The notes under the pieces were generated by a model that did not search any database, was not told the origin of the DNA, and saw only the letters and a program-made list of their open reading frames with translations. Below are positions 1 to 64,000 of a stretch of 64,000 bases of DNA, in pieces (within the stretch, counting starts at the first letter, position 1; each line of letters begins with the position of its first letter). This DNA is from Diadophis punctatus similis. Taxonomy: Eukaryota; Chordata; Lepidosauria; Squamata; Dipsadidae. The position numbers and the translations under genes are program-made. The stretch covers positions 85,799,749 to 85,863,748 of the forward strand of contig JALIGW010000004.1 in NCBI GenBank assembly GCA_023053685.1, written 5' to 3'.

Positions 1-597
1 ATAGTTTCCACTTTGTCCATAAAATGACTCTCCAACTCAGTGATTTCACCACAACGACAGAGGATAATTCGGTAAAAGTCCTCCCTAAATACAGTGTGAA
101 GACTCATTTAAAATATTTATTTATTTTGATGTGTTTGTTGCATGTTTTTTAAGATGTTTTGTTACTCAGGAATGTAAATAGGGATTCAGCATACCAGGCA
201 CGGACAGTTGACATGGACATTCACCCAGGTTCTGCTGGGATGTGTTGCTATCGAAGAACAACAAAATGTTGACAAGCTGCCAACACTAAAGGCCTGTGAA
301 GGCCAGATGTAGTTGACGTACATCTGGGCAAAGAGATAAATAGACGGAGCTCTCTTATTTTGAGCAAGCTCTCTTAGAGAAGGCTAAAAGCTGTGAGTGC
401 TACTTCTGCTTGACAGATTCAAGGCATTGGATTTTCTCTGCCTTATGGGATGTTGGCTCCACTTCCCTGAAGTGAGGTTAGCTCCATCCTGGTCAATGTC
501 CAGGAAGCCACTCAAGAGCTGGCTTTGTCAACTGGGCCTGGGGCTCCAGGGCACTGGTGGCAATCTAAAATGGCTCCATGGCTCCATGGGCAATTCG

Positions 598-821
598 GAG
601 CCCTGGTGGCACAGTGGTTAAAGTGCAGTATTTCAGGCAAATTCTGCCAACTGCCTTAAAGTTCGACCCTGACCGGCTCGAGGTTGACTCAGCCTTCCAT
701 CCTCCCAAGGTTGGTAAAATGAGGACCCAGATTGTTGGGGGCAAGAGGTTGACTCTGTAGCTGCTTAGACAGAGCTGTAAAGCAGGGTGAAGCGGTATAT
801 AAGTCTGAGTGCTATTGCTAC
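598..821 (+). mobile_element. tRNA-derived SINE, copy 1
   Basis: The 5' tRNA-like head reads gagccctggtggcacagtgg. It is followed by the conserved body motifs cggctcgaggttgactcagc and aaaatgaggacccagattgt. The copy ends in gcggtatataagtctgagtg and a short TGCTA tail. It is diverged and therefore old. The same body recurs six more times in the window. Confidence 0.88.
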
Positions 822-904
822 CACTATTCACTCTCTGCTGTTCCTTGAGGTTTGCCTATTTCAATGTAAATAATGATACAATATTTTTATAGTGATTGTT
901 TTTA

Positions 905-990
905 TATATTTGTTTTATTCAATTGTTGTATGCTACCCAGAGTCACTTTTGAAATATGGGTGGCCATATAAACCTAATGAATAAATAGAT
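905..990 (+). repeat. LINE/SINE 3'-tail remnant
   Basis: The motif gttgtatgctacccagagtc followed by gggtggccatataaa and aataaatag is a common 3'-terminal segment of older reptile retroposons. Close relatives occur at 34553-34612 and 54725-54815 (+), and in reverse at 36286-36345, 38038-38090 and 46918-46990. The parent family is not certain. Confidence 0.45.
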
Positions 991-2319
991 AGAAATATTC
1001 AGTGCAATACTTTCCATTGGAATCGTCCATGAGCCATGAAGACCCCTTATGAAGATTCAGGAGGAATCTGAGTAACTAGCAATTTTACTGACTAACCTTT
1101 TCTAACTAGCAATTTTACTAAAAGGGTTTAGTAAACTCTTTGCTGAGCTGAACATTAAGAGCTGAACCTCTTAATGCCTCTTAATAAAATTTGACAGCCA
1201 GTAAAGGTACTGGCCAGATGCCTTCTCATTTCTGGCTGTCATAGACTAACATGGCTTAGAATTGGTCCTGTGGGGGGGGGGAGATATTCCCCTGGAAATT
1301 CCCTGCCAAAAGGAATAAATACAAGTGAGCCATTCAAGCGACACAATAACTTAATTTTTGAAGCACATTTCAGCCCCTGTTCAGATAGCTGGAGAATCTC
1401 AGCACTAAGGAGAGAGAGCCACGCCTGGTCTCTGAGTCATGGCTTGCTCTTTGAAGCCAACCCCCCCCCCAACACCCACATCTGATTTCCATTCTCCTCT
1501 TCCTTAGCCATCTGACATTTTCATTCCACCCATGTGGACAGTGGCAAATACATCATTAGGCAAGCTACATATTGTGAGTTGCGGCCTCCCTTCTAAGTTG
1601 AGTTGCAATCTCAGTATTAAAGCAACAACTATTTTTTTTTAATACAACAGGAACATTCTGCGCCATCCTTCACTTTCTCCGCTTTGCTTTTGAAAAGGAC
1701 TCGTAAATCAACCCCATGAAAATATTCCCTGCTCCCATCACGTGGGGCTCATTAGCTCCAGGATTTATGGGACGCCTGGTGTTTTCCCTTCCATCTGGAG
1801 GATTCTGTTCCCCCTACAGGGGAGTCCCACAGAGGGAAAGCTTCTCAATGGCCATGGGTCACCAGGAGGGCTGAGGTAGTATTGATCCTGGTGTCAAAGG
1901 CCACGTGTGCTGTGAAACATGAGTGGAAGGAGCCACTGCTTCATCTCCTAGAGTCACAGAATTGGAAGGAGTGGTTGAGTCCAGTCTTAATGACCACCTT
2001 GTTTCCACTTGGGGAAGAAAGCCACCACCCTTCTGGACTGGTCATACTATGAGAAAGGCTCCCTCTCTCCCCCCCCCTCAAGAATCTGTCTCCCAAAAGT
2101 TTGTTATTCCCTGTCCTGCAATCGAGAACAAGAGAGAACCAGCCTTACCTGCTTCTGTCTGACGTGCTTTCAACAATTTCAAAAAGGGTTATGACTTACT
2201 TGACTTAGTTTCTAAAGGCTGAACCAACTCAGGATCCAATCCGAGTCGGTCCCTGGGACTGAAGGTTTATTCTTCCAAACTTTTGGACTCATGCTGGAGC
2301 CCATCCTCAAGGAACTCCC

Positions 2320-2338
2320 CCCCTCTCTCCCTCCCTCC

Positions 2339-2371
<33 letters not shown>

Positions 2372-2372
2372 A
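2320..2372. repeat. Pyrimidine-rich simple repeat (CCCT)n/(CTTT)n
   Basis: An uninterrupted C/T tract moves from CCCT units to CTTT units. Confidence 0.85.
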
Positions 2373-3566
2373 GCTCAATTATACCCTGACTTTTTGTTTA
2401 TACCAACTTTGAAGGTAGTTTGCAACAATTAAAAAAATAACATAAATAATAACTATAAAACGATTCAGTTGAAATCAAAGCCGACATTTAAAATTCATGT
2501 CATTGAAAGACAGTTATAAACTTGGCACAATTTTTCTAGAGATAGCAAAATGTACATCCTTAGAGAGCAGACCCCATTCATACTGTGAGTAGGCCTAAAT
2601 AGGGATTGCACCCTAAAGTTGTCTATGTTTACAAATAAGTCTTGTTATAAGTGAATGTCAATAACAGATCTCAAAGTTTATTCTAAGTGTTTTTTATCTT
2701 TATCTTTGGAACAGTTAATTATCAAGGCATGCTTTTTTGCAGGCATAAAATCTAAATACAAATGTAATGTGTGAACCATATACTTAGACCTAGCCTTCCT
2801 CAAAAACTAAGCCCTATATGAAACTACCCAATAAATGAAATAAAACCCAAAATAAAAAAGAAGGGAAAATAGTAATAATTTGAAGCAATTGGGTGGGGAA
2901 TGGGAGGAGGACATTGAAGAAATAGAAGACAAAATGTAATTTTTTAAAGGTATTCAGGCTTTTTATTTACCCACAATTATATATGTTTTGAGATATAGAT
3001 AGTGCACCCAACTAACGGATGCTTCTCCAGGAGGCAAAAACATTTTTAATGCTATCAGGACTTTTAATATATCTGAATTTTAATTTTAAATGTAGCTGCT
3101 GATTGCATTTTTTATTTTATTGAATGTGCTTAATGCTTGTTAAATATTTTACCTTCTTTCACATCAGATTTTAGTAGTTTGAGAGCCAGGAAAATCTTGT
3201 TCTTTGAAAGGTGATGATCAACTTTTTAAAAAACGAAAACATTGCCCATGCAGTTCTTGTCCAGGCCTGAAATTATTGCAAAATTGTTATTTATTCATGG
3301 GATTGCTGGGGGGGGGGGGAAATGACACCTTTCAGCTGGGGAGAGGAAACGGGGTGGGGGGTCCTGTCCCTGTTTAATGCCAGCTCCTTCCTCGACGTAG
3401 CTCTGGGCCTGCACAGAGGGTGGGGGAGGCTTAGTCATAAACTGCCTCATGCTTGCATTGAGGTTCTCGGATGCTGATGTAATAGAGAAGTGAATGTATA
3501 AATATAATTTAAGTCAAGAATAACAAAATCATCTGATCCTAAGACCCATTTCTAAATGAATTGCAG

Positions 3567-53197
<49,631 letters not shown>

Positions 53198-53299
53198 GTG
53201 AGGCTGGCTTTCCCTCAAGAGAAAACTGCCTATTCATTGGTCAGAAAAACTGATAGAATTTGTCAGTATTAGATTCAGCATAACTGATTTAGCTCATGA

Positions 53300-53681
<382 letters not shown>

Positions 53682-54173
53682 GCTATGGATATATTGTATT
53701 ATAGAAATAGATAGGTGTTGCTTATCTTGTCAGAAATAAGTTGGCCACAGCCAAACATCTTTCATTTTATTGAACTTTTCTCTGTGTCTCTTTTCAACTT
53801 TTCCCTTTCCTCCAAAAGAGTAGGGGGTGTTGCTTTTCCATTTGCATCTTACTCCCAGCCCCAATCCCAGCACTTTTGGGCAACTCCAGGTGAATGACAT
53901 TTAGCAAGTGACATGTTGTTCCTGGAATTCCAGCACAGAAACATTTTCCCAGGCCTTCCCGTGCCTCCCTCCAGAAATAGAGGGCTCAGCGTATCTCATC
54001 AGGGTGCAAAATCCGCTTTCCTAAGAGGAAGGAAAGGGCAGTTTCCAGATCGGCCCTTTGGCCCTGCAGGGTCTTTCCTCCCCTTCCCTGTAAGGTCGGG
54101 CTTTGGAGAGTCATTTCCAGACAGAGCTGGGTGTGGAAGTAAACAGGATCTCTTGGTGATCCGGTCGCTTTCA

Positions 54174-54298
<125 letters not shown>

Positions 54299-54724
54299 GG
54301 ACATCCCCCTGTAGTGAGAAGGATTCTCTTTTATTTCAGTGATGCTCAAGCCAAGGAGCAGATTTGTCTCTGGGTTTTGAGGCTTTTCTGCTGCTTGTAG
54401 GAGAGTCACGGAGGAGAGAAGGGAGAAAGGAATTTGGGTTGGGTATCATCCTTACATCATTCGCCCATGAAGCTGGAATCAGCTGAGATGTCTAGGACTC
54501 TCATCCAATTATTTAGTCATCCTAACATTCCTTTCTGCAGTGAAATACAAAGGCATGTAAGCATGGGGACCAAGTTCGGCTCAGTTCTTGGAAAAGGCCA
54601 TTTGCCACTTTTGAGAAATATTAAATGTAGTTTAAGTTACTTTAAGTTAATTAACCAAGTCCAATTTGCCCCAAGATTCAGCTTTACCGAACTGCCATGT
54701 GTGCCATAAATATAAAACCATCAT

Positions 54725-54815
54725 TTTGTATTTATTGTTTTATTGGATTGTTGTATCCTGCCCAGAGCCACTTCCCATGAGATGGGCGGCCGTATAAATT
54801 TTATTAATAAAATAA
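54725..54815 (+). repeat. LINE/SINE 3'-tail remnant
   Basis: ggattgttgtatcctgccca then gatgggcggccgtataaatt and an AATAAA-rich end, like 905-990. Confidence 0.45.
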
Positions 54816-55544
54816 AATGTATACTTTCATAGAAATTGAACGGGCCCTACACCTAAAATAGCAACTTGTGTATTCTTGTTTTTCCTTACTCTTCTCTGAT
54901 GACTCCCCACACCCCCCCCGTGGTTTCCTAAGTAATCAGTTAAGTCTTCTTACACCCCTCCGTCCAACTGATATCGAGTTTCCTGAGAGTCAGATGGTGT
55001 TTCCATTGTGTGCAAATTGATATCTGTCAGTTGTTGTTCTCTTGAACTTCAAAGCTGTCTTTCGGAGGTGATGAAAAAAAAAACTATGAAAACAGTTCAG
55101 AAATAGACAAAATTAAAGAAAAGAAACTTGCAAGGGTAAGAAGGAGTGAGTGAAATGCCACGGGAATATTGTAAAAGTCTCCTAGCCCAGAATTACGGTA
55201 TCACTTGGGATCCCCTGATGTTTGGGGGTCACCGAATATTTTAGAATATGGACAGCATGTATTTAGCGCTCCCATGAATTGGTTCCCTGCCATGGTGGAC
55301 GCAACCACGAAGCAAACAGGCAGGCTTGCAGAGATAACTTCGCTTGTGTCAGAGTTCCATATGGATGATGCTTCTGTAGCAGTAATAAGTCATCGTCACC
55401 ATCACCATCCTGAGTGGAACAAGCCCTGTAGTTGGAGACATAATGACAACTGGTCAACGGATGAGTTGTGGAGTTAATAAAAGGCACCTCTGCAGACTTT
55501 GGGCAAAATAACCCAATTAAAACCATTTATGAGATCTCAAATCA

Positions 55545-55976
55545 ATATGATAACAGATTAACAGAGTTGGAAGGGAAGCCCCCGCCCAAGCAGGAGACCC
55601 TACACCTGACAGATAGCAGCCCAGTCTCTTCTTGAAAGCCTCCAGTGATGAAGCTCCCACAACCTCTGAAGGCAACTTCTGTTCCATTGGTGGATTATTC
55701 TCACTGTCAGGAAATTTCTCCTTATTTCCAGGTTGAATCTTTCCTTGGTCAGTTCCCATCCATTATTCCTTGTCTGGCCCTTCGGGTGCTTTGGAGAATA
55801 GGTTGAAGCCCCTCCTCCTCTCTGTGGCAGCCCCTCAAATATTGGAAGACTGCTATCATGTCTCCCCTAGTCCTTCTCTTCACTAGACTAGGCATGTCCA
55901 GTTCCTGCAACCGTTCATCATATGTTTTAGCCTCCAGTCCCCTCATCATCCTGGTTGTGCTTCTCTGCACTTTTAT
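55545..55976 (-). mobile_element. CR1 LINE 3' end with C-terminal ORF2 remnant, antisense
   Basis: On the reverse strand it encodes STTRMMRGLEAKTYDERLQE, MPSLVKRRTRGDMIAVFQYL and, after frame changes, VGASSLEAFKKRLGCYL. These are the C-terminal motifs of amniote CR1 ORF2. The 3' end includes ggaagggaagcccccgccca on the + strand. Degraded. Confidence 0.85.
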
Positions 55977-55984
55977 CTAGAGTC

Positions 55985-56277
55985 CTACAGGTGCTTTTTC
56001 CAAAAGGGAACTGGACTTTCTTGGTTTTTCCTTGAAGATGTTTCGCTTCTCATCCAAGAAGCTTCTTCATTTCTGACTGAATTGTGGAGGATGGAAGGAT
56101 TTATATTCCTTGCAGTCATCTGGTTATTAGCACTCCCTCTGAGAGTCACTGAGACTCAATCAGAACTGAAGAAGCTGCTTGGACGAGAAGCGAACCATCT
56201 TCAAGGTAAGAGCAAAGTCCAGCTGCCTTTTGAAAAGCACCTTTGGGGTCACCTGGATGGCTGAGAATCTCCATAGT
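55985..56277. mobile_element. Foldback repeat family 1, copy f, longest core
   Basis: The left arm is aggtgctttttccaaaaggg, ccttgaagatgtttcgcttc, catccaagaagcttcttcat. The core includes ggatggaaggatttatattc, and the inverse right arm runs from gaactgaagaagctgcttgg to gagaatctccatag. It abuts the CR1 fragment. Confidence 0.82.
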
Positions 56278-59200
56278 CAAATCAGTACAAACATCAGCAG
56301 CTACTCAAAGCATAGAAACAGCTGAACTCACAGGTAAAAGGTGTGCAGGAAGACTACAATTAGATTGTACAAAATAATGAATAGAAAAGGGATTCATTAA
56401 AAAGCAAATATAAATATTTTTCCTCCCTTTAGTTCTTTGTCTTGATAAATGTCCAGATTGTGTAAACGATACCCTGACTTAAAAACCTGGACACCAACCA
56501 CATTTGAGTCTTGGTTAACTGGACTGTCTTATGAATTAATGATGATAAGAAGATTTAATGTGAAAAACAAGGAAGTCTCTTAATGGTTTGGAAGCTCAGG
56601 CTATGAATTAAGGACTTCCTTATTCAGGTGTCATTTTTGCCAACAACTCCCCAGGCAGCTCTCCATTTCTAAATCTTTCTATATTTCATTTAAAATGTGG
56701 GAATAATAATACTAAGCTACATTCCAGGCTTCTTCGATTACTTACCGAGATTCTATTTTCTCTTTTCCTCCAAGGAACACAAAGTGGCACAAGTATTATT
56801 TCTGTATTCCCCCCCCCCCCATGGTTAAAATAGGCTGAGGTTATCAGTAGTTACCCCATGAGGTTTGAGGTTAGATATGGAAATTTTGCTTTCTTGAGTC
56901 CTAAACCAACAATGTTTTAAGTTACATAAGTTGCTGTACAAATGTTACCTATTTATATTATCATTAGGAAAGGAAATATTTATCTATTGTTTGGGTTATT
57001 TTGACTTAGGACAAATATTTTTATATAATTTCATTCTGGCTCATTTCGTCATCAGTTTATGAAATTCAGAAAATAAAATAAAAGGGAAACATGTATATCC
57101 TGTTTTGACATTTTCACATAATATAACCTTTTTAGCATTTTACCTCAAAATAGATAAGAGAATGGAGGTAATGCTTTGATTTCTTTCTTATAACGTTCAG
57201 CAGTGCTCCACAGAAAAACGCAAAAAAGCAAGAGATAATGACTATTACATTCTAATTCTCAGATTTGCCCAAAAAGTGAACATAATGGTTAGACAATAAA
57301 TGAAATCCTGAATTGTTTCCAATAATGGGAGATAAAGAGATTCCATGCTCTGGGAGTAGAAAGACAGAAGTCCTTTCTATATAAACCATTCACAGAGGCA
57401 AGTGATGTTGCCAGCCCTTAGGGCACTTTCCATCTGTTGCTTTCTGTCTTTTTTTAAACACTCTCTTAATACTTTCTTCCTAATATGCAATCCCCTTGAA
57501 TAGTTCTTTGGTTTGTATTGAAAGAAGGGATGGGTCTAAATGGATATCCCAGTCATTAAATGAGTCCAAGCTTGGAACATACAAGGTTCCCTATGTCATT
57601 GCTATGAAGATGAAGAAAATGAAGATGATTGATTGACGTCAGTGGAATTTCACGTCAAGAGATGATCAGCTTGTGTCAGCACCAGCATAGACCACAAGGC
57701 ATTTCTCAAGGCAAGAAGACACGATGTTATCCTCCATCAATCAAGGCCCACCTAGATGAAACATCAGAATATCACTGTGGCCAAACCAGAGGATTGGGGT
57801 GAGACCAGGAAATTGAGTTTTTAGAGCTGATTTATTGATGGGACTCCATCCCCAGAGTGGAAGATCCCAGATCATGGCTGACTTTTTCCCATTGGTTTCC
57901 ATGGGATCAAGTTTTAGTTAGAAGTGGATCCAGTCCTGTATGTAAGAGTGTGTGTGAGAGAGATGCAGCTCATTTCACATACAGTTAACTATAATTAAGT
58001 CTCACTGAAAATGTATGGCATTTTTCAGTTTGAGTTAAGACTATTTCAGCAGAAATGGTGGGAGTTATTTTATGCATTATCTTGTCTCCCATGGAATATT
58101 CCCTGAGGATTCTGTAACGTGTAGGAAGCTGATACATCACTCTTACAATTGACACTTCTCCATAGTGATTGTCGTGAAGTTAGTGGTGACCTCCACCCAA
58201 AATACTTTCATTCCCAGATCTTCTGTTTTGTAAAAGATAATTTCTCTTGCAGCTGCATGGGGAGAATTCTAATTTTAAAAATGGGCATCTTCACCTTCAT
58301 AATTTCTGAAGATTGTCCTCAGTCATAAGTCTGGAACCTTAAAAGTGTCTGGGCCGCGTTCCCCAAGTGAGTTTCCATAGCTAAGGTCGGCCCCATCTTC
58401 ATCCAACACTAACCATGCTACCACATTGGCTCATGTGTAGAACTGAACTCAGGCCTAAGCATGCTTTAAATGTCCACTTTTTAGAGCCAAGTTCAACAAA
58501 GCCACTGCGTTCGTTAGGCATAGATTAAACAGACTTCAAAATAGTCCACAACTCGATGAAATGTAGATACTCGAAGTGAATGTCCTCCTGCAGCTCACTT
58601 TTGCTGGGCCAGCACAAGGTGGTTTGGCTTCGCTTTGAAGAGACGCTGAATGCCCCAGAAGTGATGCTATTCTCTCCTAAAGACGGAAGACGCAGCACAG
58701 CTTGACTGAAGATTTGATTGCTCAAAGCCTTCCCCAGGAATTTCTGCCCCTGGAAGAAGCTTTGAACATCTGCCTCTTTTGGCCGGACAGAAAAGACTGG
58801 CAGAGATTTCTTGGCATAGACAGGACCTCTTGCCTTGTTAGGACTGTGGGAGGTGTTAGTAATACCTCTGTTTTACTTCACTAACTGTGAAGGTTTTGGG
58901 TGAGAGCAACGGCTTTTGTTAAGGCTGCATCTCCTCAAAGGTTTGCACAGCCCTAGTTATTACTGAATCTGATCTACCAGCCACAATGTTTGTTTAATTT
59001 ACATCTTTGTAGAGTTGCTTGGTGTGCTTTTGGTGTTTTCCCCCCTCTATTTGGAATTTAATCAAAGTTTTTTTGGTATATCTAGTTCCACCAAACCTGT
59101 TATAAATTAAGCATCTGAATGAAAGATTGAAGACCTGGTAGCAAGAAATGAAATGCCTGCTGTTTATGAAACTCCAGAGGCCTGAGGACAGGGAAGAAAG

Positions 59201-61515
59201 AATTCTAAGCTTATGGGCAAACAAAAGTGTCAAAGGAAATAAGGAAGACAAAAATATTGAACTGCTCTTCAAGGTGTGATAGGGGTAGCGGCGTCTTTTT
59301 TCTCTCTCCATGCCATTGAAGATGATAGATGATAGTCAGGCACTACATCCAGGTTCCCTTATATTCTTGACATGTATTTCTGAAAACCTCAAATTTGAAT
59401 ACAACTCATGGTTTCCTTATAAGGAACACAGAATACAATAATCTGTATCTGTACGGTATTTGCTTTATCAGTTAGAAATATTTCTATCACAGTGACTTGA
59501 GAAAAATAAGTGTTGGAGTAAAAAAAAATCACTACAAAGATAAACAGACCATCTTGGCATCTTGTTATCTCAGAATGAATCTCAATTCTCACAATTCCCA
59601 GCTAATGTTGCAAAAGAAAATTAATGATAAGAGGCTCAGCCCATCTGGAAAGTATTAGTTTTAGAACCAGAGAGAAAGAATCAGAAGTCGAATCTCGAGA
59701 TAATCTCAGTGAAAAAGCCGTTTTACTACCTTAATCTGGCCTGTTTTACTTTCATGTGAAGTGTGCAAGAGTTCAATCGGGAGATTCAGTTCCAAGATAA
59801 TTTGATGAAAGGTCAAAATTAAACTTTTCAATTGGTGTGGTTATTTGTGCAAAATCCCTGAAATGGATACTTGGAGATCTACCCCTAGATTGGGTCTAAA
59901 AAGAGCTTTTATACTGATTCAAGAAGGATCAGGACTGAATGATGGTCAAAGGCAGAAGATCAACCATTAAAAGTACCGGCCAATTAGAATGTTAGCCATT
60001 CAGAAGAATCTGTTTTGGAGCAACCTGTAGGTAGGACCTAATGATTAAGTGAACCTAATCCATGCAGAAAACAGAATGCGAAGTTCAATGGACAATGGTC
60101 TATGTTCTTGTGTCAGCTGTTTCTCACTTTCCAGCCTGCAGGTCCTTAGCAAATGCCTCCCCACTCAAGATATCCCCTCCAGATCCTTCTTTAGAACTTC
60201 CCCTTCCACACCATATCTCTGAATCTGTTTTTCTTAGCTAAGTACTTGCAAATATTGGCTGAGATAACACTGCAGTTCTACTTAATCTTGACATTCATGG
60301 TTTTTTCTTTGCAGTTGTCAGTCAAATATCTTTTGGTCAAATAATTGTAGGACTGTTAATCAATGACAACACAGCGTGTTTTCTTTCTTTGAATGGAATG
60401 ATTGGGCTGGAAGGGGAAAAAATGTTCTCTGGAAGATAATGCATCCCTGTGTCACAATGAACACTTTAGAAATAAAATCATCCTTACTGTGGGAGGAAAA
60501 ATGTATATCTGCAATAGGTGTAACTCCTTAATTTAAAAGAAGTCACGATTTTAAATAAGCTAGTTATTTTAAAGTGGTTTATCTAATTGATAACACAGAG
60601 GTTTATTCTAGAATAAGTTTTCATTATGGCCCAGGGCTATCTGTCATTCATTTTTCCCCAGAAGCAACGCATTTAAAATGCAACAGAAGTATCATAAAAT
60701 ATAGTATTCCATTTATTTATTTATTTTAAGTTGATGTATTTATATGGATACCCAACTCACCAACTAAGTGACTTTGAATAACATAGAAAAAGTCAAAAAA
60801 AAAAAAAGAAAACCATAATTAATTAATACAAAATAATAGAGTTTATTAAAATATCCTTAGCAATATAATGGCAATCTGAACCAAACCCTTCTGCAGCTCA
60901 TTCATTGGGGGCTTCACTCTGATTTAAAGGAAATTACAAATATCCCATTCACAACAAAGTCATCCCCTACCTTTGACTTAAACTCTCCTATGTTTCCTCA
61001 AAGGAAACAGGACACATTATGGTGGAAACAACCATGGCAGCTATTTCTAAATCTCCAAGTCCAACTTCAAAGTTCCTTGGTCAACGCCAAAGGGCCCCCC
61101 TCATTTCTGCGAATTCGCTAAACGGCTGGATGATATTGGTGGCCATTTGTTGGTAATTTTATAGATCCAGACTTCACGGTACAAAAGCATATTACAAATG
61201 AGAAGCAGGAGAAATCAAAATCCTGAAGTCTTCCCTGCTAGTTCTGTCTAGCTTCGTATTAGGTCATAATCTCCCTTTCTTAAAACATCTGTATTAAAAT
61301 CTATGATGCAATCAGTGGTTCAGATTCATGCATCTGTCTTGCTATTCAGTTTTCAGGGAATGTGTGTGTGTGAGAGAGAGAATGAATGATGAGGGAAAGA
61401 GGGAATTGTGTCCACATATTTTTCACGTAAAGGAACAGCATATGATCTGCCCACAGTGAATACATTCAATTAAGTCATCCTCCTTGTTTTCTAAATCTGT
61501 TCCTTCAGAAGTTAG

Positions 61516-61825
61516 CTAAACCGCTCCAAACTCGACTGCAGAAAATACGACTTCAGCAACAGAGTGGTCAATGCCTGGAATGCACTACCTGACTCTGTGG
61601 TTTCTTCCCCAAACCCCCAAAACTTTAACCTTAGACTGTCTACAGTCGATCTCACCCCGTTTCTAAGAGGTCTGTAAGGGGCGTGCATAAGCGCACCACT
61701 GTGCCTACCGTCCCTGACCTACTGTCCCCAATTATTCGTATCCATTTCCTGTACTCATAATCATGTTTATACTTATATCTGTTACCTTAAACAAACAAAC
61801 AAACAAATAAATAAATAAATAATAG
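61516..61825 (+). mobile_element. L3/CR1-like LINE 3' end
   Basis: Encodes CRKYDFSNRVVNAWNALPDS, then ggtctgtaaggggcgtgcat. The end is ttaccttaaacaaacaaac with an AAAT tail. A short 5'-truncated insertion. Confidence 0.85.
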
Positions 61826-62656
61826 AAAGGCATGCAAATCAAGTGGGCAGCATTCCATTTTCACTTCTGCTTTGCTCATCTGAACCCTCTTTTTATCCTG
61901 CTAAAGACAGCACCAGAAATTTTTGAAAGCTAAAATTTTAACCCGATAATTTATTTTGTATTATTAATATATTGCTGAGATTTCCCAGTATTCGTGCTAC
62001 ATGCTGTTTGGTCAAGCTCAATCTTCCCCCATTTCTGCTTTTCATTCTGTAGGCCTCAGTGTGGCAGTAGAAGAACATGATGTGACTTTGTCATGTCAGG
62101 GAATGCTTTCAGATTTATCTCCACTTCAGTGAACACATGTTTTAGAAAGCCTGCCTGGCATATAATGGCTGAATGCATGAACTCCCAAGTAGAGATCCCA
62201 AAGTTCAGCAGGTCCTCTCTGACAAGTCTATACCTCACTCTTAGCTTTTCATCTGCAGTGACCATTAGCCAGAATGACTTATGAATCTTCTGAGGCAGGT
62301 TGCATGTAGCAACCTGTTGGATCATTCAAGGAAAACACAAGCATGTCCCAAAGATGAGATTATCAGATGTTAAGATCTGCTCTGCTCTACTGAGGGGAAA
62401 TTTTGGGGCAGCCATTTTGAATTTCATTGTAGCAATATTTTTGGCTGACCACCACATCACTGCTGGTCCAGTTCCAAGATTACTTTCAGAAATGTAAGAA
62501 CTCCTGGATGGGGCTTCCTTCAACTGCTGCTCTGGAATAACAGAAGCTTCAGGAGTATTTCCACAGGATATTTCTGACCAATTAGCAATCTCTCACATCC
62601 TGGGATGGAGGCAGTGCAGGAAAAGGAATGCTCCCTTGCCATCTGCCCTCATCGGA

Positions 62657-62681
62657 GGAGGAGGAGGAGGAGGAGGAGGAG
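62657..62681. repeat. (GGA)n microsatellite
   Basis: Eight GGA units. Confidence 0.9.
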
Positions 62682-62958
62682 AAAATGTAAACTTATATTG
62701 GGGAAACCGGTTGGACCAACTGTTAGGTTAAGGTGATAAAGTTGTCTCAACTTCACACATGAAAGAAAAAAAACACATATTTGTCCCATGGGAATAGTTG
62801 TCAGTTAGAATAAATATCCATTTTAAATCCTTAATCTTTCTTTTGTTTTTGTTTTTAAGTGAAGTAATTAAAGTAAAGTGCACTGAAAGAAATCTTCTGA
62901 GCAAAGAGGAAGACATTTTTGGGGGCAATCTCATTCAATCCAGCAATGGGCAAAGAGG

Positions 62959-63461
<503 letters not shown>

Positions 63462-64000
63462 TGGGAGTTGCACAAGGAATAAAATGGCATGAAGCCATAA
63501 GCATTGGAAAAGTTACCAACCCCCCCCCACCCCCCCAAAAGGGCAGAATGCAGAGAAATAAATAGAGAAATCATTTTCTTCCTGACTTATAAAACTGGAA
63601 CCGGACTCACTCAGGGAAGCTGAAAGGTAAAGAGGTTCAAGATAAACAAAAATGCGAAAGTCAACTATGGGATTCACATTCTACAATAAAGGGATGGGCC
63701 ACAATGAAGCGGCCTTCCCTTAAAAGGAAGTAGGCTTCTTTCTGGTGGGTTTGTATTTAGCCACCGTGGAATAAATTGCTAAGGATGATTGATGCCATCC
63801 ATTATGTTTCCATCTACCTGGGTCAGAGCCGCAGATTGGAACTGGGTCATGCAAATGAACCAGTCCGATAATATTAGACCGCAGGGCTCCATTGTTCCTT
63901 TCATCAGCAGTGAAGGACTTTATGCAACTTAATGCAAACAGTTGTTATTTGTAATAGATCCTATAATTATTAATTGCATGTAAAAATGCCTGAAAACCAA

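Larger units (their letters stand above)
1..3566 (+). other. Intron upstream of window exon 1 (5' part outside window)
   Basis: Non-coding. It contains a tRNA-derived SINE (598-821), a LINE/SINE 3'-tail remnant near 905-990, a pyrimidine-rich tract (2320-2372) and G/C homopolymers at 1272-1281 and 3308-3319. I found no exon for the first part of the sema domain or the signal peptide here, so those exons lie before base 1. Confidence 0.75.

Noticed and set aside
55749..55970. Antisense 73-codon frame with RMMRGLEAKTYDERLQE
   Set aside because: CR1 ORF2 C-terminus, not a host exon.
58525..58884. Open frames of 60-66 codons in the last intron as the missing terminal exon
   Set aside because: No Ig-domain cysteine context, no basic tail and no match to the SEMA3D C-terminus.

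Overview
The window is vertebrate nuclear DNA and almost certainly squamate, most likely snake. It carries tRNA-derived SINEs of the squamate type, CR1 and L3-like LINE fragments, hAT-type miniature elements, two palindromic foldback repeat families and very many long microsatellites, including a GATA array of about 280 bp. There is no bacterial, plasmid or viral gene organisation.

The only host gene I can support is the middle of one class 3 semaphorin gene on the + strand. Fourteen internal coding exons run from 3567 to 53197. All have AG/GT borders, and their phases join without a break into 532 codons. Residue by residue the product matches SEMA3D better than the other class 3 paralogues I know. 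The exons cover most of the sema domain, the PSI domain, the R-A-R-R furin site and the first half of the Ig domain. The 5' exons (signal peptide and start of the sema domain) lie before base 1. The last coding exon (rest of the Ig domain and basic tail) was not found before base 64000, so that intron exceeds 10.8 kb.

Layout: 1-3566 is intron. Exons of 63, 120, 94, 129 and 143 bp lie at 3.6-18.8 kb. A 9.9-kb intron (18814-28689) is packed with transposable elements. Exons of 115, 70 and 145 bp lie at 28.7-31.2 kb. A 10.7-kb intron (31177-41877) holds a long AC/AT array, a 219-bp palindrome, a hAT element with perfect target duplications and an interstitial telomere repeat that abuts a possible cryptic exon. 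A very GC-rich 223-bp exon follows at 41878, then exons of 89, 42, 158, 65 and 140 bp up to 53197, then intron to the end.

The notable signals are mobile-element archaeology and sequence structure, not a new multigene system. They include foldback repeats with 11-16-bp target duplications, hAT elements with 8-bp duplications, a SINE 17 bp behind a splice donor, LINE and SINE tails growing into microsatellites, the CpG-dense exon, and an unexplained antisense reading frame at 37287-37694. Exons are numbered 1-14 within this window. No alignment or database search was possible, so family names rest on recognition.
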